10,206 nt of DNA, taken from assembly GCA_016287555.1 (NCBI GenBank), contig JAEFAK010000053.1:1-10206 (forward strand). The letters are read 5' to 3'. How positions within the stretch are numbered: the stretch's first letter is position 1; each line of letters starts with the position of its first letter. Under the pieces are notes generated by a model. The model did no database searches. It saw only the letters and a list, made by a program, of their open reading frames with translations, and had not been told where the DNA came from. The DNA is from Oscillospiraceae bacterium (GTDB lineage: Bacteria > Bacillota > Clostridia > Oscillospirales > Oscillospiraceae). Of the stretch, positions 4,913 through 10,206 are shown piece by piece. The position numbers and the translations under genes were made by a program.

Positions 4913-6295
4913 ATGAAATTCTATGCCAAGGGCCCCGGCAACGAGGGCTATATAAAGAACATGGAGGTCCTCGCCTTCGACGAGCTCGACGGCGGCAGCA
5001 TCTTCCAGCCCCAGCTCTGGCGCACGGCGGAGGGGAAATACTATCTCTACGGCACCATGGGCAAGCAGATAGGCATCCTCGACGTCACCGACCCGGCGAA
5101 GCCGCGCTTTATAAAGCGCTTTCAGACCATAGACCCGGCGAAGTACCCCTTCTCCGGCAACCCGAAGATGCAGGTCGCAGACGGTCTGCTCATAACGGGC
5201 ATAAGCTCCGGCGGCGGCCCCTACGTCCCCGGTCAGCCGCCCGTCGAGAAGATGCCCGCCGACCGCTGCCTGCAGGGCGTCATGATCTTCTCCATAGCCG
5301 AGGACCCGGAGACCCCGCGTTTTCTGTCCTACTGGGACTGCGGCGTGCCCAACTCCCTCGGCGTGCACAGGTTCATGTACGACGGCGGCAGGTTCGTCCA
5401 CCTATCCTGCCAGCAGGAGGGCTTCGAGGGCCTCGTCTACGTCTGCCTCGACATATCCGACCCGACCGCGCCGAAGGAGTATTCGCGCTGGTGGATGCCG
5501 CATCAGTTCGCCGACGGCTTCGTCGGACGCGAGTTCGACCCAAGCGATCCGCACATCCCCGAATTCATGGCCAAGGGCTGGCTGCACGGGCCTCCCTTCG
5601 TGCGCGGCGGCTACGCCTACTGCGGCTGGAGCGGCGACGGCGTCGTCGTGCTCGACGTGCACGATCAGCACAGGCCGCGCATCGTCGGCCATCTGCCGCT
5701 CTGCCCGCCCTTCGCCAGCCATTACGGCGGGGCGAAGACGCATACCGTCCTGCCGCTGCCGGGGCGCGACCTCATCGTCGCGACCAACGAGGGCGAGCGG
5801 TATATGTGGTTCGTCCCCAACAACGACCCGAACATCCCCGGCAAGCGCATAGGCGACATGGCGCAGGCTCTCAACAACCTGCACATGATAGACGTGCGCG
5901 ACCCGTCCCGCCCGACGCTCATCGCCGAGTTCCCGTACCCCGAGGTGCCGGAGGGCTTCCCCTATAAGAATTTCCAGCAGCTCGGCCTCGGCGTCAACGC
6001 GACGTTCGGCCCGCACAACGTCCACGAGCCCATGCCGGGCAAGCCGTGGCTCGAGGCGCGCGGAGACCGCGTCTACTGCTGCTATTTCCACGCGGGATTG
6101 CGCGTGTACGACGTCTCCGACGAGTTCGTCCCGAAGGAGATAGCCTATTTCATCCCGCCCGACCCGACGCGCCCGACCCCGCTGCCCGGCCCGAACATCG
6201 CCTGCACGGAGGACCTCTGCGTCGACGACCGCGGCAACATCTTCGTCGTCACCAGCAACGACGGGCTCTACGTCCTACGCCTGACAGCGGAATAA
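4913..6295 (+). CDS. LVIVD-repeat beta-propeller protein, 460 residues
   Basis: A protein built of beta-propeller blades of the LVIVD-repeat type. Blade-like repeats are visible as GILDVTDPAKPRFI (54-67), VCLDISDPTAPKEY (177-190), VVVLDVHDQHRPRIV (244-258), LHMIDVRDPSRPTLI (323-337), and LRVYDVSDEFVPKEI (396-410), with a closing strand GLYVLRL (451-457). No signal peptide is seen, so it is probably cytoplasmic, unlike many propeller proteins. Conserved-looking His sit at blade edges (H152, H270, H277, H368, H371, H393), notably in KTHTVLPLP and GPHNVHEP; these could form a metal or substrate site. It is divergent from the ene-reductase on adjacent promoters, implying a shared pathway. No enzymatic activity is established for LVIVD proteins that I know of. 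Ile codons are about half ATA. Confidence 0.88.
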   Translation: MKFYAKGPGNEGYIKNMEVLAFDELDGGSIFQPQLWRTAEGKYYLYGTMGKQIGILDVTDPAKPRFIKRFQTIDPAKYPFSGNPKMQVADGLLITGISSGGGPYVPGQPPVEKMPADRCLQGVMIFSIAEDPETPRFLSYWDCGVPNSLGVHRFMYDGGRFVHLSCQQEGFEGLVYVCLDISDPTAPKEYSRWWMPHQFADGFVGREFDPSDPHIPEFMAKGWLHGPPFVRGGYAYCGWSGDGVVVLDVHDQHRPRIVGHLPLCPPFASHYGGAKTHTVLPLPGRDLIVATNEGERYMWFVPNNDPNIPGKRIGDMAQALNNLHMIDVRDPSRPTLIAEFPYPEVPEGFPYKNFQQLGLGVNATFGPHNVHEPMPGKPWLEARGDRVYCCYFHAGLRVYDVSDEFVPKEIAYFIPPDPTRPTPLPGPNIACTEDLCVDDRGNIFVVTSNDGLYVLRLTAE

Positions 6296-6338
6296 AAAAC
6301 GCCCCGGAGCTTCGGCTCCCGCCATACGCAGCCATAAG

Positions 6339-6375
6339 AAAGAAGCATCCGCCCGAACGGACGGATGCTTCTTTT
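6339..6375. terminator. Terminator between convergent LVIVD and LysR genes
   Basis: A perfect 13-bp stem, AAAGAAGCATCCG (6339-6351) with CGGATGCTTCTTT (6362-6374), extended by CCG/CGG in the loop, then a T. The T-rich 3' side serves the plus strand and the A-rich 5' side gives a partial T tract on the minus strand. A small GGAGC-TTCG-GCTCC hairpin (6306-6319) with a stable UUCG loop precedes it, 10 bases after the LVIVD stop. Confidence 0.8.
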
Positions 6376-6433
6376 GATGTCATGCGCGCCGGCCGCAGCG
6401 CCGCGGGATGCGCGGCGAGGCCGTCCGCCCCGT

Positions 6434-7321
6434 TTATAGCGGAAAAGCCACGGCGTCCCGGTACAGACCCTGCAGCACGCCGAGGAAAGCTTTGAGCGAC
6501 GGACGCTCGTCCTCCCTGTGAGTGCAGAGGACGCACGAAAAGGTCTCCCTGCAGTCGAACGGGATCCACGCGAACTGACCGCTGTGATCGTTCAGGAACC
6601 CAGGCGCCAGACAGACGCCGCGCCCGGCGGCGACGTTGATCCTCGTCGTATCGTGGTCGGCGCTGTTGAAGTAACTGATCTTCCCGGAGCCGATCAGGCG
6701 GTGCTGGACCGCCCGGAGCGCCTGGGGGGAACCGCCGCCCACCATCAGCGTCCGGCCATAAAGGTCCTCTTCGCGGATCAGATCCTTTCCTGATAGAGGA
6801 TCGTCCCGAGCCGCGATCAGGTATATACGGCTCTCGAAAAGGTCATGGACACGGATGCCCGGTACCTGCCGAGTCTGCTCCTTCAGAGCGAAAACGACGT
6901 CCACTTCATTGCGCAGGAACGCCTCCATGCCGTTTTCGTACCGAAAGACAGGCGCGATCTGCACGCCCGGTTCGGACTGCTCAAAGATCCGCATGGCTTC
7001 CGGGAGAAAGTAAACGGCCTGCCATACCATCATGCCGAAGGAGATGCTGTCCCGGAAGCGGGCGCTGAAATTCTGCCCCTGCTCGACGGCGCGCTTCAGG
7101 TCCTGCCGCATGCCCGTCAGAAAGGAGACGAACTGCGCTCCGGCCGGGGTGAGGGCGGCGCCCTTGCCGCTTCGCTCAAAGACGGCGAAGCCGATCTCCT
7201 CCTCCAGCAGCCTTATCTGATAGGATAAGGTCGGCTGGCTGAGAAACATGTTTTCCGCCGCCCGGCTGAAATTCAGCGTGCGGGCAAGCTCGATGCAGCA
7301 ATCGATCTGTTTGGTCGTCAT
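6434..7321 (-). CDS. LysR-family transcriptional regulator
   Basis: A 295-residue DNA-binding regulator of normal LysR length. The N-terminal winged helix-turn-helix is clear: ARTLNFSRAAENMFLSQPTLS (residues 13-33), then YQIRLLEEEIGFAVFERSGK (34-53) and LTPAG (57-61). A linker helix follows, and from about residue 90 the periplasmic-binding-protein-like effector domain. The start has AGGAG 8 bases upstream. It is divergent from the flavodoxin operon, with overlapping promoters, the classic LysR arrangement in which the protein represses itself and activates the neighbour in response to a small inducer. The inducer is unknown. The likely target is the operon starting at 7457. GC content and codon use resemble the operon, not the genes to the left. 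Confidence 0.93.
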   Translation of the reverse strand: MTTKQIDCCIELARTLNFSRAAENMFLSQPTLSYQIRLLEEEIGFAVFERSGKGAALTPAGAQFVSFLTGMRQDLKRAVEQGQNFSARFRDSISFGMMVWQAVYFLPEAMRIFEQSEPGVQIAPVFRYENGMEAFLRNEVDVVFALKEQTRQVPGIRVHDLFESRIYLIAARDDPLSGKDLIREEDLYGRTLMVGGGSPQALRAVQHRLIGSGKISYFNSADHDTTRINVAAGRGVCLAPGFLNDHSGQFAWIPFDCRETFSCVLCTHREDERPSLKAFLGVLQGLYRDAVAFPL

Positions 7322-7337
7322 GGTCCGCTCCTGTTAT

Positions 7338-7353
7338 TTAATTTATAAATCAA
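7338..7353. promoter_or_regulatory. Candidate LysR operator (AT-rich palindrome)
   Basis: TTAATTTATAAATCAA is a 16-base near-perfect palindrome with the perfect core ATTTATAAAT (7341-7350). It contains the T-N11-A spacing expected for LysR sites. It overlaps the probable start of lysR transcription, which fits autorepression. It stands out against the GC-rich surroundings. Confidence 0.5.
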
Positions 7354-7382
7354 GTATAGCATGTTTTGATTGGACTTTGCAA
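7353..7382 (-). promoter_or_regulatory. lysR-type gene promoter
   Basis: On the minus strand: TTGCAA (complement of 7377-7382), an 18-bp spacer ending in TGC (extended -10), TATACT (complement of 7353-7358). It overlaps the candidate operon promoter on the other strand. Confidence 0.65.
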
Positions 7383-7399
7383 TATATCCTTGGTAGAAT
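7370..7399 (+). promoter_or_regulatory. Flavodoxin operon promoter (weak -35)
   Basis: TTGGAC (7370-7375), an 18-bp spacer, TAGAAT (7394-7399). The weak -35 is as expected for a LysR-activated promoter. The leader to the ATG at 7457 is about 50 bases and shows no obvious structure. Confidence 0.5.
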
Positions 7400-7456
7400 A
7401 AAGCCAGAAAAAGAAACGACCACCCAACCGAATCAGAACAACAGGAGGAACCAACC

Positions 7457-7978
7457 ATGGCCAAAACACTGATCGCATATTTTTCCAGAGCGGATGAGAA
7501 CTACTTCGGCGGCGCGATGCGCTACGTGAAGGTCGGCAACACGGAGATCGTTGTAAACGGGATGAAAGAACTGATCGATACCGACACCTTCAAGATCGAA
7601 ATGAAGAACCCCTATTCCCCGGTCTACATGACCTGCATCGAGGAAGCGAAGAAGGATCTGCGGGCGAAGGTCAGACCGGAGCTGGTTTCCCTGCCCGAGA
7701 GCATCGACGAGTATGATACCGTCGTCCTGGCCTATCCCAACTACTGGGGAACGATGCCCATGGCGGTATTCACCTTCCTGGAGGCCTTCGATTTCACCGG
7801 CAAGACGATCCTGCCCCTTTGCACCAACGAGGGCAGCGGCATGGGCGGCAGCGAGCGGGACATCAAAAAGGCCTGCCCCGGCGCAGATGTAAAGAAGGGC
7901 CTTTCCATCACCGGAAGCCAGGCGGCGAATGCAAAGGCAAGCGTACGGAAATGGCTCTCTGCCAACGGACTGCTTTAA
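7457..7978 (+). CDS. Cytoplasmic flavodoxin family protein
   Basis: A 173-residue flavodoxin-like protein that carries FMN and acts as a one- or two-electron carrier or reductase. The FMN phosphate loop starts at YFSRADEN (8-15). The flavin-stacking loop is YPNYWGTMP (93-101), and the third loop CTNEGSGMGGS (122-132) is typical of the clostridial flavodoxin_4-like group. It has no signal peptide and the length is normal for the group. AGGAGG (7443-7448) is 8 bases before the ATG. It is first gene of the operon under the LysR promoter. It is a clear paralogue of the lipoprotein flavodoxin at 9248, which shares the order of motifs and the GLSITG/GLAVRG ending. Likely partners are the aldo/keto reductase or the membrane-side flavodoxin; this is inference. 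Confidence 0.9.
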   Translation: MAKTLIAYFSRADENYFGGAMRYVKVGNTEIVVNGMKELIDTDTFKIEMKNPYSPVYMTCIEEAKKDLRAKVRPELVSLPESIDEYDTVVLAYPNYWGTMPMAVFTFLEAFDFTGKTILPLCTNEGSGMGGSERDIKKACPGADVKKGLSITGSQAANAKASVRKWLSANGLL

Positions 7979-7985
7979 GTCAGAG

Positions 7986-8357
7986 ATGATGGAGGAAAAG
8001 GAAACGATCCGTGATCTGTATCGTCGGTATTGGCGCTGCATGATCGATAAGAACGCGGATGGATTGCGTGAGCTCATGGCAGACGACTATGCTCTTACGC
8101 ATATGACCGGCGTCCGGCAGTCTAAAGATGAGTTTATAAAAGGACTGATGGAAGGCACCTTCAACTATTATGCGGCAGACCATGACAGCATTGAGGTCAC
8201 AATAACCGCCGACGGCGCATTTTTGACTGGAAAGAGCCGCGTACTGGCCGCTGTGTACGGCGGCAGAAAAAACTGCTGGCGACTGCGCGGCGACTTCACT
8301 TTACGCAAAGAAGGCGGAAACTGGAGATTCACCGGTTCCAAGGCATCGACTTATTGA
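7986..8357 (+). CDS. SnoaL/NTF2-like protein (DUF4440-type)
   Basis: A 123-residue small alpha+beta barrel protein of the nuclear-transport-factor-2-like group, which ranges from polyketide cyclases and isomerases to ligand-binding proteins of unknown role. The pattern fits: an N-terminal helix EETIRDLYRRYW-like (3-16), DKNADGLRELMADDYALTHM (21-40), a strand pair VTITADGAFLTGKSRVLAAVYG (71-92), and the closing WRLRGDFTLRKEGGNWRFTG (98-117). I chose ATG 7986 (7989 is equally possible). It lies 7 bases after the flavodoxin stop, has no strong ribosome site, and is probably translated by coupling. An in-frame ATG at 7929 would overlap the flavodoxin gene and add residues unlike the family. The operon position suggests it serves the same chemistry as the aldo/keto reductase. 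Confidence 0.82.
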   Translation: MMEEKETIRDLYRRYWRCMIDKNADGLRELMADDYALTHMTGVRQSKDEFIKGLMEGTFNYYAADHDSIEVTITADGAFLTGKSRVLAAVYGGRKNCWRLRGDFTLRKEGGNWRFTGSKASTY

Positions 8358-8363
8358 GGAGGA
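8356..8363 (+). promoter_or_regulatory. Ribosome binding site deciding the aldo/keto reductase start
   Basis: GAGGAGGA (8356-8363) overlaps the stop codon of the preceding gene and sits 8 bases before the ATG at 8372. A TTG at 8354 in the same frame overlaps this site and is not the start. Confidence 0.85.
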
Positions 8364-8371
8364 AAATTTTA

Positions 8372-9214
8372 ATGGAATACATGAAGCTGAATAACGGAAT
8401 CAAATGCCCTGTCATCGGCATCGGCACCTATATGCTCTCCCCGGCAGACGCGGAGAACAGCGTCCGGGAAGCGCTGAAGATGGGCTATTCCCTGGTGGAT
8501 ACCGCCAACGCCTATGTCAATGAGCGCGCCGTCGGCAGGGGCATGAAGGCCAGCGGCATCAAGCGGGAGGATATCTTCCTCTCCACAAAGCTCTGGCCCA
8601 GCGAATATGAGAACGAGAACGCGGTGGACGAGACTCTGGAGCGCCTGGGCGTGGACTATGTGGATCTGCTCTACATCCATCAGCCCGCAGGCAACTGGCT
8701 GGCCGGCTACCGTCAGCTGGAAAAGGCGTACAAAGAAGGCAAGGCAAAGTCCATCGGCATTTCCAACTTTGAGGGCAAGTATATCGAAGAGCTGGAGACC
8801 AAATGGGAGATCGCGCCCCAGTTCATCCAGGTGGAGGCGCATCCTTACTTTACCCAGACGGAGCTTCGCAGGACCCTGGACAAGTACGGCATCAAGCTCA
8901 TGAGCTGGTATCCCCTGGGTCACGGGGACAAGTCCCTCCAGAATGAACCGGTGTTCGCAGAGCTGGGCAGAAAGTACGGCAAGACCCCGGCGCAGGTCAT
9001 CCTCCGCTGGCACACCCAGATGGGCTTCGCGGTGATCCCCGGCAGCCGGAACGTGGACCACATCCGGGACAATCTGGATATCCTGGACTTTACGCTCACC
9101 GATGCAGAGATGGCGGAGATCGCCAAGCTGGACAAGGGCGTGCGCTACTACCACCGTACCGATGAACAGCTCGTCCAGTTCGCAGGCTGGAGACCGTCAT
9201 ACGAACTGTCATAA
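8372..9214 (+). CDS. Aldo/keto reductase
   Basis: A 280-residue cytoplasmic NADPH-dependent carbonyl reductase with the (beta/alpha)8 barrel of the aldo/keto reductase superfamily, of the 2,5-diketo-gluconate-reductase-like type. The catalytic tetrad is visible: D43 and Y48 in VDTANAY, K73 in STKLW, and H103 in YIHQP. Family signatures are GIGTY (16-20), GISNF (129-133) and the cofactor motif IPGSRNVDHIRDN (222-234). Length and C-terminal loop are normal. The start at ATG 8372 is set by GAGGAGGA. The gene lies 14 bases after the SnoaL-like gene and 33 before the lipoprotein flavodoxin, so it is part of one operon. The substrate (aldehyde, ketone or quinone-like) is not evident, and reactive-carbonyl detoxification is one option. 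Confidence 0.93.
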   Translation: MEYMKLNNGIKCPVIGIGTYMLSPADAENSVREALKMGYSLVDTANAYVNERAVGRGMKASGIKREDIFLSTKLWPSEYENENAVDETLERLGVDYVDLLYIHQPAGNWLAGYRQLEKAYKEGKAKSIGISNFEGKYIEELETKWEIAPQFIQVEAHPYFTQTELRRTLDKYGIKLMSWYPLGHGDKSLQNEPVFAELGRKYGKTPAQVILRWHTQMGFAVIPGSRNVDHIRDNLDILDFTLTDAEMAEIAKLDKGVRYYHRTDEQLVQFAGWRPSYELS

Positions 9215-9247
9215 AGCCTTCGGCCATCGCGAACCGGGAGGATTCTG

Positions 9248-10018
9248 ATGATGAAGATGAACTTCAAAAAACTCTTTTGCCTGGTGCTTACACTGGGGCT
9301 ACTGCTTTCGATGGCAGCCTGCGGAAGCACGCCGCAAGATACGACCGAAGACGCCTCCTTGCCAGTTTCGGAAGAACCGGCGAAGCCTTCGGAACCCGCA
9401 TCCGATACAGGCACGATACCGTCGGAACCGGAACCGGCGGGCAAGCCGGAAGTCCAGCCTTCGGAGAACACTTCCGCGGAAACCGAAACGGGCAGCACCC
9501 GCACTCTGGTCATATACTTTTCCCGCACAGGCGAGCAGTACACAGTGGGCGTGATCGACAAGGGAAATACCGCCATTGTTGCCGAGATGATCGCAGAGGA
9601 GACCGGCGCAGACCTGTTTGAAGTGCTGCCGGTGGACGACCACTATCCCATGACGTACAACGAGCTGACCGATGTTGCCAAACAGGAGCAGAATGACAAA
9701 GCCAGACCCGCTTATGCCGGGGAGCTTCCCGATCTTTCGGGGTATGACACGGTCTTCATCGGGGCTCCTGTCTGGTGGGGCGACTGGCCCATGATCATGT
9801 ACACGGTCTTCGAGAACAGCGATTTCTCCGGGAAGAAGCTCGTGCCGTTCTCCACCCATGAGGGGAGCGGGCTGTCCGGATTTGACAAAAAGCTGGCGTC
9901 TGCCTGCCCGGATGCCGAAGTGCTGAAGGGACTTGCGGTGCGTGGGAACGACGCCCAGAACAGGCAGGACTCTGTCCGAGAAACCGTGCAGGATTGGCTT
10001 TCCGGTCTCGGATATTGA
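9248..10018 (+). CDS. Lipoprotein-anchored flavodoxin
   Basis: A 256-residue exported lipoprotein. The signal peptide (KK, then hydrophobic LFCLVLTLGLLLSMAAC) ends in a lipobox with the lipidated C25. A Pro/Glu/Ser/Thr-rich linker (about 26-84) acts as a tether. A flavodoxin domain (85-256) follows, with FMN loop YFSRTGEQY (90-98), aromatic loop APVWWGDWP (173-181) and STHEGSGLSGF (202-212). The domain is paralogous to the cytoplasmic flavodoxin at 7457. Its place outside the membrane implies an extracytoplasmic electron carrier or reductase. GGGAGGA (9236-9242) serves ATG 9248 or 9251. It is followed 26 bases later by a membrane protein gene. Whether FMN is loaded outside the cell is unknown, and no ApbE-type FMN attachment motif (DgxtSAT-like) is seen. 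Confidence 0.9.
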   Translation: MMKMNFKKLFCLVLTLGLLLSMAACGSTPQDTTEDASLPVSEEPAKPSEPASDTGTIPSEPEPAGKPEVQPSENTSAETETGSTRTLVIYFSRTGEQYTVGVIDKGNTAIVAEMIAEETGADLFEVLPVDDHYPMTYNELTDVAKQEQNDKARPAYAGELPDLSGYDTVFIGAPVWWGDWPMIMYTVFENSDFSGKKLVPFSTHEGSGLSGFDKKLASACPDAEVLKGLAVRGNDAQNRQDSVRETVQDWLSGLGY

Positions 10019-10044
10019 AATCACCGAAAGGAGCGGCAGTACCG

Positions 10045-10206
10045 ATGAAAAGACTGCGCATGACCCTGGATATCGCCATGACTGTCCTCATGCCGCTTCT
10101 GATGGCGTATTCGCTGATCGGTGAGACGTTTCATGAGATCATCGGGACGCTGATCTTTATCCTTTTCATCATCCATCACGTGCTGAACAGAAAGTGGTCA
10201 GGAGCC
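10045..10206 (+). CDS. DUF4405-type membrane protein, 5' part only
   Basis: The first 54 residues are in the window and the gene runs off the right edge with no stop. AAAGGAG (10027-10033) is 11 bases before the ATG. Two membrane helices can be seen: about 8-25 (LDIAMTVLMPLLMAYSLI) and 31-46 (EIIGTLIFILFIIHHV), with His30, His44 and His45. The pattern of an RMTLDIAMTVLMPLLMAYSL start and GxxFHEIIG...HHxLNRKW resembles DUF4405 proteins. These belong with cytochrome b561-like membrane domains in which such His bind haem b. It is in the same operon as the lipoprotein flavodoxin, so an electron-transfer partnership across the membrane is plausible. Confidence 0.8.
   Translation, partial: MKRLRMTLDIAMTVLMPLLMAYSLIGETFHEIIGTLIFILFIIHHVLNRKWSGA

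Noticed and set aside
4211..5401. Long minus-strand open frame overlapping the ene-reductase and LVIVD genes.
   Set aside because: Low-complexity His/Arg/Gly-rich translation in its second half, out of frame with both supported genes, with no ribosome site.
2506..5967. An open frame of 1153 codons on the plus strand running antisense through the ene-reductase and into the LVIVD gene.
   Set aside because: It has Ala/Arg/Asp/Val-rich composition without domains, crosses a strong bidirectional terminator and lies antisense to a gene with clear cofactor motifs. It is an effect of GC-rich codon bias.
7400..7456. Possible small leader peptide before the flavodoxin gene.
   Set aside because: No start codon with a ribosome site before AGGAGG at 7443. 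The stretch is A/C-rich and unstructured.
7929..7985. Possible N-terminal extension of the SnoaL-like gene starting at ATG 7929 inside the flavodoxin gene.
   Set aside because: Family similarity begins at about 7989, and the extension overlaps the flavodoxin coding region in another frame.

Overview
The window looks like a chromosomal segment of a GC-rich anaerobic gut-type Clostridia (Bacillota). The grounds are strong AGGAGG-type ribosome binding sites, sigma-A-like promoters, many flavin/iron-sulfur oxidoreductases, a lipoprotein flavodoxin, and intergenic composite hairpin repeats of a kind I associate with Oscillospirales/Christensenellales-like genomes. The assignment is inference; there is no rRNA or marker gene here. 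The standard bacterial code fits every gene.

Left part (1-1560): two copies of a MITE-like composite hairpin element, each ending in an intrinsic terminator, bracket two small transcription units. One is a flavodoxin-fold FMN reductase/iron-sulfur flavoprotein (+). The other is an unrecognised 127-residue protein (-). A third, different palindromic repeat lies between them.

Middle part (1560-6300): a redox locus made of a bicupin protein (+), a 654-residue Old Yellow Enzyme/2,4-dienoyl-CoA-reductase-type FMN/4Fe-4S/FAD ene-reductase (-), and a His-rich LVIVD-repeat beta-propeller (+). The ene-reductase and the propeller are transcribed divergently from back-to-back promoters. The cupin and ene-reductase converge on a bidirectional terminator. 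The cupin and ene-reductase promoters share the same -35 (TTGTCC), 17-bp spacing and extended -10 (TGA). My inference is that this is a small-molecule (diet, steroid or aromatic xenobiotic) reduction/modification locus whose substrate is unknown.

Right part (6300-10206): a LysR regulator (-) is divergent from a five-gene operon (+): cytoplasmic flavodoxin, SnoaL/NTF2-like protein, aldo/keto reductase, lipoprotein-anchored flavodoxin, and the start of a DUF4405-type membrane protein that runs off the window. The two flavodoxins are clear paralogues, one cytoplasmic and one tethered outside the membrane. With the probable haem-binding membrane protein they suggest a flavin-based electron path across the membrane (inference). 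Codon use changes here: the middle genes use ATA for about half of their Ile codons, while the right operon uses almost only ATC. This suggests that the right operon has a different origin.

Intergenic regions are short and mostly explained by promoters, terminators and repeats. The only stretch over 300 bases without a gene (1325-1642) holds a minus-strand promoter, the second composite repeat with its terminator, and the cupin promoter. No tRNA, rRNA, CRISPR array, insertion sequence or riboswitch was recognised.
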